64,000 nt of DNA, taken from contig JARGSG010000098.1 of NCBI GenBank assembly GCA_030374805.1, forward strand, positions 178,773 through 242,772. The letters run 5' to 3'. This document shows positions 10,690 to 20,300 of this stretch, piece by piece. The notes under the pieces are model-generated. The model worked only from the letters and a program-made list of their open reading frames with translations, ran no database searches and had not been told where the DNA came from. Within the stretch, counting starts at the first letter, position 1. Each line of letters starts with the position of its first letter. The translations under genes and the position numbers were made by a program. The stretch is from Gracilaria gracilis (Eukaryota; Rhodophyta; Florideophyceae; Gracilariales; Gracilariaceae).

Positions 10690-10935
10690 AAGCCGCAGAA
10701 CAAGGTGAAGATGGAAGAGGGCAAGGTGATGAAGGCGCAGGCCAAGGTGACGTCGGCGCAATGTCACCTCTGAATGGTGATCATTGCACCCAGACGAGGT
10801 GAATGTCACCTTGACAAGGTGCACTGTCACCTTGTTAAGGTTCAATGTCACCTTCCTAAGGTGAAATGCGACTTCTGCACCAAATTGCACCTTGGTTCAA
10901 AAGGCGACAATTTTCGTCACCTTCCTGTCATGGGG
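10690..10935 (-). repeat. Right 246-bp terminal inverted repeat
   Basis: This is the reverse complement of the left end apart from scattered substitutions, with the same 21-bp palindromic units. It is followed directly by CTAG at 10936-10939 and then unrelated sequence (TTTCCGG). Confidence 0.85.
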
Positions 10936-10939
10936 CTAG

Positions 10940-11894
10940 TTTCCGGCTGCCAAGTCCCACAAATATACGAATTTCTGTATTTACAGTGTGCTTGCTGACA
11001 ATCCAATTGGAACGCTTCCGAAAAAAGCGAAAAAATGTTTCCATGTCTCCGGAGGTGGGGAGAGCAGACAACCTGAGGGAGAAAAGCAACAACAAAAACC
11101 GAGTAGAGTCGGGAATTTTGCTGTGTCCGATTCAGATTAAAAAACTCTGCGCCTATGGGGGGAGGAGACCGGACAGCACGTGAGACACTCTTGCATTCAT
11201 GACATAGATACAGAAGAGTTTCTTACCTGGAGCGCGGACGGTAATTGAGCTACTTTTGGATCACGGGACAAAACTGCTCACTTTTGGGAGGTAAAGAGCG
11301 CACAGCCCGTGAAAAGGCCGCTCGCGCACGACTCCAAGGTGGAGACAGTCCCTTTGGAATGGAATTGCTCGTCAATTGTGGCCCAGGAGGAGACCACAAT
11401 CAGACGGGTATGGCAGGTGCTGGGGGGCGAACTCGTTTTGACATCACTCAACGACGCGTGGGACGCAACGCTACGTCAACGCAACGACAACTGTTCTCGC
11501 CCAAACTGCAATGGTTTGGGCCTTTCTCCATAGTGGTGATTTGCAAGCAGCGAGACGGGCGCCAGCTTTTTTGTTCTAAGAACGGGAGAGGCTGACGTTG
11601 GATGTTTGCCCGACACTATAAAACAGCTCAGCAACTTTGGGGTTCTCTGAGCTAGCTCACTCTACGTTTCACTTCTTTTTTATACTCCTCTTTCTTTGAA
11701 GAAGTCGATCCATCTCTAGCTCTCCAAATTTTGCTGGGTGAAGCATCTCAAACATTGCGTTGGGTTTAAAGCGGTTGTGTAAACAATCTATTTTGAAGCA
11801 CGTGGAAATCGAACTGGGGACATCTGTATCTGGAACCATATCTATGAAATAACTAACATAAGATATATAGTAACCCATTGATTGTTATTTGATT
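10940..11894. other. Intergenic region without a supported gene
   Basis: Open frames of 74-116 codons at 11245-11595 overlap each other in different frames and show no recognisable domain. The right part is the promoter and leader of the membrane gene that starts at 11895. Confidence 0.35.
11617..11623 (+). promoter_or_regulatory. TATA box (TATAAAA)
   Basis: The sequence CACTATAAAACAGC lies about 270 bases upstream of the first ATG (11895) of the plus-strand membrane protein. The distance implies a leader of roughly 240 bases, or an unseen 5' intron. Confidence 0.45.
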
Positions 11895-12795
11895 ATGACT
11901 AATTATATTTTGATATTAGCTGTAGCGGCATCTGCTTTACAACTAGCATCAATTATAGTATGGAAAAAATTCAAGAATAGGGCAATGCTTTTAGCAACGG
12001 TTACAGCTTCAATTACTGCCGAGATAAGTGCCTACGTCTTATTATTTCGAAGCATGCCGAGCATTAAAGCCCAAGACAGTATAGATGCATTTCCAAAAGA
12101 ATGCAAAGGAGTCAACTTTTCTGAGATAGCACAGTTTGTGAATTCTACCAACATTAAGAAAAGGTTCAGCAATTTCAAAAATAGTAATACTAACAATATC
12201 AGAGGCACTGGCAGCTACTACGTTTTTCTTCCTGCCTAACAGAAAGAGAGAGAAGTCAAATATCAGAAACGATATGATCTTAATCATACTGCAACTTATA
12301 GCTCACGGAACCTATTTGGCAGCGACGCTGATCTTGCTAGGAGCAGATGAGGAGAGCGACATTGAGATTACGGTAGCAGAATCATGTGAGGCAGTAAGTC
12401 GCGGTCAGTATCGACTTGCAGGAATCGGTACGTGGTTCCTGACAGCTAAAGCAGCGCTAGCCGCGATGGTTTCTCTTACTGTGACATTTAAAAAAAGAAA
12501 TGTCAGTAGGGATGACAATGATAATAATACGGAGATACAGACGTTCCGTAACGAGATGTGGTTATGTATAGCTTCAACAATATCTATTAACGTGGTAGGG
12601 GCCTTCATTCTATATCAGGTCTTGAGCGTTAAGGACGCAAACTGGGGGTTAGCTGCAGTGTATCAAAGTACCAACGGTACAGCTTACATCGACAGGCCGG
12701 ATATTTTGCTGAGCGTGTTGCATCTGGGAGCGGTCCTAGACACTGTTTCTATCGTAATACCGGGTCTACCAGTTGTTTGCATCTCAATATTTTGA
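11895..12795 (+). pseudogene. Multi-pass membrane protein in two frames (possibly frameshifted or spliced), family unknown
   Basis: From ATG 11895 a frame runs to TAA 12239 with two hydrophobic helices (ILILAVAASALQLASIIVW, then LLATVTASITAEISAYVLL) and a loop with one cysteine. A second frame, open from 12142 to TGA 12795, carries about five more: IVILTISEALAATTFFFLP, MILIILQLIAHGTYLAAT, FLTAKAALAAMVSLTVTF, WLCIASTISINVVGAFILY and TVSIVIPGLPVVCISIF. The two frames overlap by about 100 bases, so a one-base shift or a short intron between about 12080 and 12170 would give one protein with about seven helices, the layout of a receptor- or transporter-like protein. I do not recognise the family. 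Base composition is more A/T-rich than in the neighbouring transposons. If splicing is real, this would be the one host gene in the window that is still intact. Confidence 0.5.
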
Positions 12796-12799
12796 GCCG

Positions 12800-12920
12800 A
12801 AACGCTTATCTCTATTATAATAGCGTTAAGATATGAATATGATTGGGTGAGGAAGGGAACTTTTGGTTGTCAGGGCGGCACTTGGTTCTCTTATCTCTAC
12901 TATAGTAGCGATAAGCGTTT
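12800..12920. repeat. 121-bp inverted repeat with two internal 26-bp palindromes
   Basis: Outer arms AAACGCTTATC (12800-12810) and GATAAGCGTTT (12910-12920) are exact reverse complements. Inside each end is a near-perfect 26-bp palindrome. They are centred on CTATTATAATAG (12805-12830) and CTACTATAGTAG (12890-12915), and the two resemble each other. It begins 4 bases after the membrane gene's stop. It could be a tiny MITE or a 3'-end structure. Confidence 0.65.
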
Positions 12921-13454
12921 GATTTCTTATTGGACTTGAACTGAATTAAAACCCAGTAAAGCCAATAGAAAAGCATGTTATGGCATGCCATCATGGCGAG
13001 ATCATTCGACTCCCCGTTTGCGAGCGTAGGACTCTCACTTTGTGTAAAAGGGGTCGCGGAGTAATCCTACCAGGTACCAAACGACAAGAAATACGTTCCC
13101 GGGGAGGGCATTGTGGTGCATAGGGTTAATGTGGTGCACTTAACGCTGTCAAATGTTTTCAGACTCAGGAAACCTTGATAACCGTTAATCTTTACAACCA
13201 GCACTTTGCTGTCTTTTTTACAACTTTCCCTCCACCTCCCTAACAATTCAGAAGAAGCGAGGACGCTCTATAGTCTTTGAACTGTGTACAGAAGCCGACA
13301 AATCACGTAAACATCTTTATATAAATTACACTATGAAATTCTTGTTTCAAACCGGTTTTGACGCTCCCAGCCCTTGTGCTGCCTCTACGACACGTAAAAA
13401 CCCCGCCTCTGACAGTCTCCCAAAGGCAAACACAACCCGTATCCCTACAATGCC
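12921..13454. other. Intergenic stretch, no gene seen
   Basis: No convincing coding frame. It may hold the left end of the second pogo-type element, but the partner end needed to prove an inverted repeat is missing. GTGGTGCA occurs twice about 20 bases apart near 13111-13140. Confidence 0.3.
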
Positions 13455-14185
13455 ATGACCACAACGTCTGTGCGACGACAAACTCTGAGGCGAAAGAAAA
13501 GAGAAAAGGCAGACGAAAGTACTCGAAAACAACGCAAGCAAGCCGTTCTTCTACTGAACCACAACAAATCCTACAAAGCAATTCACCGAGCAAGATGACT
13601 CTCTATGGGAACAACAGGCAGGTTAAAAGGTCAAATGAGGCTTGCAGCCAAGGAAAAATTGCGCTACGATGATTCTGAACACAACCTCCGACGAGGTCGT
13701 AAACCTTTTCTCAAATTTATAGAAGAACGGGCAATCATTGCAAAGCTGAAAGAGCGTGAGCGCCACGGCTTTGCAATATCAAAGGAAGCTTTAAGGTCGA
13801 TTGCAGGTGAATTATCCAATGACGGCCGGGGAGGATTTCGAAACGGATCTCCGAGTTATGATTGGATTCGTGGGTTTCGCTCCCGTCACCGCGATATTAC
13901 ATTTCGGAAGATGGAGTCCCGAGAGTGTGCGAAGATTGCTGCAGCTAACCCCAAACACGTCAAGACGTTAGTACAGGCCTTGAAAGCCTGTGAGGAGCAG
14001 AATCCGGGTATACTGAGTGATCCAACCTGCATATGGAATATGGATGAGACGAATGTCAGCATAAGTATGACCGAAACTGAAAAAGGCTTCGTGTCGGCAG
14101 ACACGAACCACGGTGGTCAGAAGATGACGGGTTATTCCCAAGGAAAGCATCTCATCGCTGTTGTGATTGCTTCTGGTGCGGGCGA
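13455..14185 (+). pseudogene. pogo/jerky-type (CENP-B-like) transposase, 3'-truncated by an LTR
   Basis: From ATG 13455 comes a basic N-terminus and a psq-type helix-turn-helix (RKQRKQAVLLLNHNKSYKAI), broken by TGA at 13596-13598. The same frame then continues with a CENP-B/Tc5-type DNA-binding region (FLKFIEERAIIAKLKERE, YDWIRGFRSRH) and the start of the DDE domain with the first catalytic Asp (CIWNMDETNVS). After GKHLIAVVIASGAG the coding sequence ends at the first base of the 5' LTR; the last residues of the open frame are LTR-encoded. The remaining catalytic acids are absent and do not reappear beyond the retrotransposon. It is a different family from the pogo element at 3877-6043. Confidence 0.8.
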
Positions 14186-15038
14186 TGAAGGACAACGCTC
14201 CTTGGAGGCGATTTGAGGTACTTAGTTAATTTTCACATCATGCGTTAGTAGATATATATGAGCTACACCGCTATTAGCGTGTCGCCTCGCTGAGGTAATT
14301 TCCACACATGTACACGTGGATTGCACGGCTCGAGGCGCCGCTTAGTGGGTGTGAATAGCACACGTGTAGCACGGATATGCCGGAGGCAGTGCACCCAGCA
14401 TTGCTGTATATACTTAGATATTTTATAGATTATTTTGCCCGGCGCACCCACTGTCAGTGGTGCGCCGAGCTCAGTACTTAGAGGGTTGAGCACCGCTCCC
14501 CCAAGTAAATTGCCCCTTGCCAAGCAAGGGCTTCCTGGCTGTAACTATTACGCCTTCGCGGATTGTTCACCTCCAAGTGGAGTGACGACTGCGTTGTTCA
14601 CGTATAGTTACCCACCCTTGTGGCGCTCAGAGTATAACCACTATTTCTGTGTCTCGTTCCGACCTATTGTCGTATACTCGCCCCTGTATTGGGTTTGCTT
14701 TATTCTCTCTCTCTTTTCCCGACTCTGGTGGTTTGCTTTCTCCCCTTGTTGGGTTTGCCTTTTTGCCCTCTTCGCAGTGGCTCGTTTCCGACACCTTGTA
14801 GTTGCCGTGCTACTCTCTTTCGAGGACTCATCTCGTGACCGCGTGAACACGTGGATCTCTACCGACTACTAATCAGCCTCACGCTCCGACGCTTGTCGTG
14901 GTGGTTTGACCTCGGATTTACACCCGGCTTAGCTGTGTCATTCCCGGAGTGCTCCGTTCGCAGCGCTGCCCTGTCGAGGGGAAGATTCCGAACGTCTTCG
15001 TGAGCCTGCGCTTTTCCCGCGAAAGGCGTTGCTCCACA
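14186..15038 (+). repeat. 5' LTR
   Basis: Starts TGAAGGACAAC and ends GCTCCACA, matching the 3' LTR along its whole length. It contains a TATA-like run near 14251-14259. Two stable hairpins are annotated separately. Confidence 0.9.
14441..14530 (+). promoter_or_regulatory. Two conserved hairpins inside the LTR
   Basis: The first (14441-14466) pairs GGCGCAC and CACT with AGTG and GTGCGCC around a GTC loop, with one bulge. The second (14514-14530) is CCCTTGC-CAA-GCAAGGG. Both are preserved in the 3' LTR (first one at 24960-24985) despite surrounding divergence; the one change there falls in the loop. They may act in the transcript, for example in 3'-end formation or packaging; the role is inferred. 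Confidence 0.5.
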
Positions 15039-15040
15039 AG

Positions 15041-15056
15041 TGGTCTCCCGACTTAG
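15041..15056 (+). promoter_or_regulatory. Putative primer-binding site
   Basis: TGGTCTCCCGACTTAG begins two bases after the 5' LTR ends, the usual spacing, and starts with TGG, the complement of a tRNA CCA end. The priming tRNA cannot be named without a host tRNA set. Confidence 0.55.
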
Positions 15057-15199
15057 ATCCGATTAGTTTTTGTCGGAAGATTCTCTCGTGAGGTCACTCG
15101 TTGCGAGGTTAGTCCTTTTGCCCTTGTCTTCATTTGGACGTTCACTGGAGTTCCCAGCCAATTGGCTGTAGATTATCCCGTTGTACGGTTGTTCTGGTC

Positions 15200-17318
15200 A
15201 TGACACTGTCAGATCGTCCAAAGACACGCAGTCAGACTGGAAGATCGGATCCGCCACTTCCGTCATGGATCCCCACCCGTTCACGGTCCCGGACCGAAGG
15301 GATGCCGGCTACTGAAGCTGTGCCGACGACCACTCGACTTCCACCCACGTCATTGATCAACCCTCATCGAGGTGATGGACAGGCTCCTGCCGTTGCTGGT
15401 CCCGCCCCTATCGTAGGAAGTACGGTTCCTTCCGTAGTTCCCACTCCGGAGGCACCTCTGAGGGCTGCTGTCAATGACACCCTCCATTTAACTGTGGAAG
15501 AGCAGTTCCGCTCTATGCGGGCTGCACATGCTACCCTTGCTAAGGAGTTGTCGCTACTTTGAAAGAAGGTGGATGAAACTGCTTTGCAGGACTTTTCTGA
15601 GGATCTCCGCGTATTGAGTGGTGATGCCAACTCCTTCTTGGAAGCTTTCGGAGGACCCGCTAATATCCTGGAGGACGTGGCTGAGAACTTTACTCGCCTC
15701 CGCCCCCGTTTGGAAACGGTGGAACAAACTGTCCTGGTTGGCGCCAATCGCACGGCTGAGCCGGTTGCTGTTTCACACCGTGACAAGAAGGTCAGTGGAT
15801 CCAAAGCACGCAAGGATCAGAAGAACTAAGACCCTGATTCGTCAGCATCTTCTCTTTCTTCACGCCAGTCAACCGGGTCGGATTCGTCCGACTCGTCGGT
15901 AGGAGGAGCCCCTCGTGAGCTTTCGTCACGCTCAAAGCGGTCATCAGCCACCCAAGTTGTGATACGCGCCCGCTCGAAGGGAAATAAGCACTCTGGATTA
16001 AAAGAGTTGAAGCCTACCAATCTGCTCTACAAGAAGCTGTTTTCATACCGGTATTACCGTTTGGAGGACTCCTCATTGGATAGAACTCCCCGTGGGACGG
16101 GAAAGGTCAAAGACTGTATCAAACGGATGCAGCTGTCGCTCCGTAATCAATTGTTTACAGGCGATGATCCCATCCTGGTGTTGGATTTCCTATCACGCTT
16201 TGTAGCGGAAGCCGAAATCTTTGGGATGAATGAAGGACAGGCGTTTGTCGCGCTGCTTTATTTTCTACGCGGACTTGCGGAAGATCGGTAAAACACTGTA
16301 AGAGGTTCATCTCGCGCCTCTGAAGGAGGGTTTATCTGCTGGCCTGAAGCAGTTCAGTATCTACTGAGGTCCTATGCCACTGGCACCGCCATCCAGTCGC
16401 CTATCCTCGCTCTGAGAGACACCAAACAACGCCCCGGCGATACGGAAACCGATTACTCGGTGCGCCTGAATAAGGCCTTCCACCGTTGTGGCAATGTTTA
16501 TTCCGCTCAAGAGCGTTGTAACATGTTCGTCGATGGACTAGACCCGGCTATACGGACCCTAGTGGCCCGTCGGCGTGAAAAGAACTGTAAGATTACGTAC
16601 TTGGAACTGGTGCAGTACGCCCGAAGGCGACGCGCTACGCGCACGAGTCCCTGGTACCCGGTTGAAGTCCGCTAAGGCGTTGATGTTGGAATCAGGAACC
16701 CCGTCGGCGTCAATGCTGGCTGATGAACACTCCAACAAGGAGTATGGTCAGGTGCACTTTGCCCGCAGCGACGTGCTTTCCATCCCGACAACGGAGCTTT
16801 CCTCAACCACGGAGGCCTCGTCTCAAACAGCTCCGGACGATACACTGCTGTATGCAGATTCGAACCGAGTGCGACCGCCTCGACTGTCATATGAAAACGG
16901 TGGAACCCGGGCTTCACGGCCTGGCTGGCAAGCTTCCCGCCCAGCGGTGCGATTCTCGATTACTCGGAACGTCAATGCCATTGTTGGATTGATCTGTCAA
17001 CTCTGCTAAACGCGAGGGCATACTTCTCCGCAGTGCGTTTTAACCATGCCTGAATGGGCGCAAGTCATCGCCAACTACGAAGCCCTCTCTCCAGAAGAGA
17101 AGGCTTCCATTCCGATGACATCGTACATCTGCGCGAAGATGGATATTCCACGCACAATTGCGGCTCCGATTGCCCAGAACATGGTGACCTCTCACCCTCG
17201 TGCCCCTCTCGAGGGAAATTCAACCGCTACTGCGGACGCTTCTGCCGCTGTTGTCCAGGCATCAATGGTTCAGAACACTGAGCACACGCCTCATGCGGAA
17301 TCTGCTCAGAAAAACTAA
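15200..17318 (+). pseudogene. gag: gag polyprotein gene (capsid and nucleocapsid), degenerate
   Basis: The first ATG in frame is 15200. The N-terminus is Ser/Pro/Thr/Arg-rich. A capsid-like helical part follows (NLLYKKLFSYRYYRLED, DPILVLDFLSRFVAEAEIF, and after 16330 WPEAVQYLLRSYATGT and VRLNKAFHRCGNVYS), with the retrotransposon-gag style CNMFVDGLDPAIRTLV. In-frame stops fall at 15560 (TGA), 15827, 16289 and 17007 (all TAA), and the frame shifts by one between about 16600 and 16675. A CX2CX4HX4C zinc knuckle lies at about 16998-17040 and is itself hit by the TAA at 17007-17009. The last 90 codons (17046-17318) end with TAA next to a candidate -1 frameshift site. Gag forms the particle and binds the RNA genome; this copy cannot do so. 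Confidence 0.8.
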
Positions 17319-17345
17319 TTGTGGGAGTCTCCTCTCTTGGAGAGG
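17309..17345 (+). promoter_or_regulatory. Candidate -1 ribosomal frameshift signal between gag and pol
   Basis: In the gag frame the codons are CAG-AAA-AAC-TAA, so the heptamer G-AAA-AAC (17309-17315) sits directly before the gag stop (17316-17318). pol is open in the -1 frame from this point. A hairpin CCTCTC-TTG-GAGAGG lies at 17331-17345, about 15 bases downstream. The heptamer is not the ideal A-AAA-AAC, and the spacer is a little long. Confidence 0.45.
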
Positions 17346-20300
17346 CGCCCTCAGAGTTGAGGCTGAATGCGCCTGAGGCGTCCCTGCCTCGCTCCCTGGT
17401 CCGAATCCTCTCGAGGAAACAGGCCGTCGAAGACGTGAACTCAGAACATCTTGGTGTTCTTCGTCGACCGTGGATACGGGTAAGAAATAACCGGTTCCCG
17501 GGTAGAGTTATGGTGATGGCCAAGCGTAATTACAACGTCTATGCCAACCTTGGCCTTTCACCCCAGTTTATGGTGCGTTATCTCACTGTATTAGATACAG
17601 GCGCAGGTCCGAATTTCATTGTTGAGACAGCATTCCCACCCGTTTTGCGGTTACGCATTCGCCGTGGCGACATTCCTGACATCGCGGGCGCGAATAATAA
17701 CCCGTTGTCAACGGTAGGATACATCGAGTTGGTAATCCGCTGGGGCTCATGCGTGGTGAAGCTCGACTTTGTCGTTTGTCGGTCCCTAGCCGCCCCACTC
17801 ATTTTGGGTTGTGACTTTTGCGACCGCTTTGTCGATGCCATTAGGCCCCGCCAGAGGCGTGTTGAAATGGAAGATGGTTGGTCCGTGCCGATTGTTCGTC
17901 GTCCCTTGAGGCATGCCTCCAAGAAGCATGTACCTCTACCTGCGGCGCAGGAAGCACCACCGAGTTCTCGGGAATCTACGAAGCTTCGTGTTGCCTCCGC
18001 GACACGCGTGTCTCCAGAGTCTCAAGTCTGGGTACAGGTGAACTCCCGTCAACACGGCTTACGAATCGTCCAGCCATTGCCGTCATTGTATGATAAATGC
18101 TCTCTCGCCATTGCTAATGGAGTGGTCCAGGTGGAACCGGATAATCCGTTTTACGTGTTGATAGCCAATCTAGGCAAAACAACCTAGTATCTGGTGAACA
18201 ACCAAGTAATTGGCTCGGTCATGCCACACCCAACTGCGTTGGTACCGACGAAGATGACTGCTGCCGATGTGCTCGGAATCGTTCACTCTAAGGAGGGGGA
18301 GGAGTCTGAATCTCATTCGTCTCCGTCGCCGAGTCCTTCGGGTCAAGCACCTGTTACGACAGAGAAGACACGCGTTCCGACGAGTTACGACCAATTGGAC
18401 CCAGTGAAGGAATTGGAAGAACTCGACCTCGGACATGTTCCGGAGACACACCGCAAACGACTGCGCGATATGCCTCGTGAATTCACCACAATGTGGGATG
18501 GTTCTCTCGGAGAGATAAATACCACGGAACACCGGATTGATCTCCTTCCGAACTCTAGGCCAGTAGCCCAACATCCGTACAGGACAGGGCCCAAGGCCAG
18601 AGAAGAAGAGCAATTTCAGGTGGACAAGATGCTCCGTGCAGGAGTTATAGAACCGGCACATTCGCCGTGGGCACCACCAGTGCTACTGGCTCCGAAACCG
18701 GATGGTTCCTGGCGCTTCTGTATCGACTATCGTCGTCTAAACGCTCTTACCGTCAAGGACGTGTACCCTATTCCACGTATGGATGAATACATCGAATCTC
18801 TTGAAAATGCTACCGTATTCACGGCATTGGATGCTAACTGGGGATACTGGCAGGTTCCAGTGAGGAAGCAGGATCAGGACAAGACAGCGTTTGTCTGCCA
18901 TTCTGGCCTCTACCGTTTTAAACGGATGCCTTTTGGTTTAACCAATGCTCCCGCTACTTTTCAGCGTGCTATTGATATCCTACTGGCCCGCTTAAAGTGG
19001 CGTACTTGTCTCATCTACCTTGACGACATCATTGTATTCTCAGATAATCTGGATGATCACCTCACACATGTGAGAGACATAATGGCAACGTGACGGGACG
19101 CCGGAGTTACACTCAAGCTGAGGAAATGCGAATTCTTCACGGATACTGTCAAGTATCTGGGTCACATAATCCGTCCAGGACGTGTCATGATCGAGGAAGC
19201 TCGTGTGAAGTCGCTGAAACAGGCCACGGAACCGACTACCCAGACCGAACTGAGATCCTTTCTAGGATTAATCAACGTCTATAAACGGTTTATTCCCAAC
19301 TTCGCGGACATTGCGGCACCTCTCAACGCGCTCCTACGGAAGGGTCAACCGCCTAAGCTGGACCCATTCACGTCTACTCAGACGGAAGTCTTTAACTTTC
19401 ACAAAAAGGCTGTAAACACGGCACCAGTATTGTCACTACCGAAACCGGGACTTTCATATACCGTGGACACGGATTCTAGTGACTACCAGGTAGGCTGCGC
19501 CTTGTTTAAAACCACCCCAGAGGGGGAACGCAAGCCAATTGGGTACTGGTCCCGTTCTTTAAACGTGCATAAGAAGAATTACTCCGTCTCGGAGAAGGAA
19601 TGTCTTGCAGTAGTGTGGGCATTATACACACTACGCCCCTACCTCATGGGTGCTCATTTCACCATTTTCATGAATCACTCATCATTGAGATGGCTACTCT
19701 CCATATCGGAGCCTTCAGGTCGCTTAATGCGTTGGAGACTGCGTCTTGCAGAGTTCGCCTTCGACGTCGCCTACAAGAAAGGCGCCAACAATACACAAGC
19801 CGACGCCTTTTCTCGCCTACCCACCACAGGGGAAGCGTTAGCCGTCGATGACGAGGAAATACCCTGCCTCGCAGTTGACGACTACACCGCAGGTGAACTG
19901 GATGATATCGAAGAGGAATGGCAAGACGAACTGGATTTTGACCAGGAACTGGATGACCAACTCGCTGTCAGCGAAAGTGCGAACCCCCTACCAGGGAACT
20001 TCGTACCCGTCACAACGGAGGAGATGGTTAGGGAACAATTCAGCGATCCCTACTGCACGAAGATTCGGGCGCAACTCAATGGAGGAGCTGATCTTCCCTT
20101 TCGGGTGAATGATATTGGATATCTCGTTCGCACGGTAACTGTAAACCCACAAATAGTGGTGCCACACGCCCTACAATCTCGGTTGTTACACTTATCACAC
20201 TATGCCAAACTTAGTGGCCACGTCGGAGGACGGAAACTGTACCTTACATTGTGAAGGAAATTTTACTGGCCAGCAATGACTGTGGAATGCTACGAAACTG

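Larger units (their letters stand above)
6047..10939 (+). mobile_element. piggyBac-like transposon with long TIRs, CTAG-flanked, carrying a transposase-nuclease fusion
   Basis: Two 246-bp inverted repeats (6051-6296 and 10690-10935) bound a 4885-bp element. The extreme ends read CCCCATGACAGG and its complement. Each is preceded or followed by the palindrome CTAG (6047-6050, 10936-10939), which I read as a 4-bp target duplication. piggyBac elements likewise have 4-bp palindromic duplications (TTAA) and termini beginning CCC. The interior holds one long gene read left to right, ending near 10278, then about 410 bp without a gene. The left end lies only 3 bp from the TA duplication of the neighbouring pogo element. 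The inverted repeats differ by few bases, so insertion is fairly recent, yet the gene already carries stops. Confidence 0.75.

Noticed and set aside
11245-11595. Protein-coding gene of 74-116 codons
   Set aside because: Competing frames of similar length overlap, no domain is visible, and it lies upstream of a clear TATA box.
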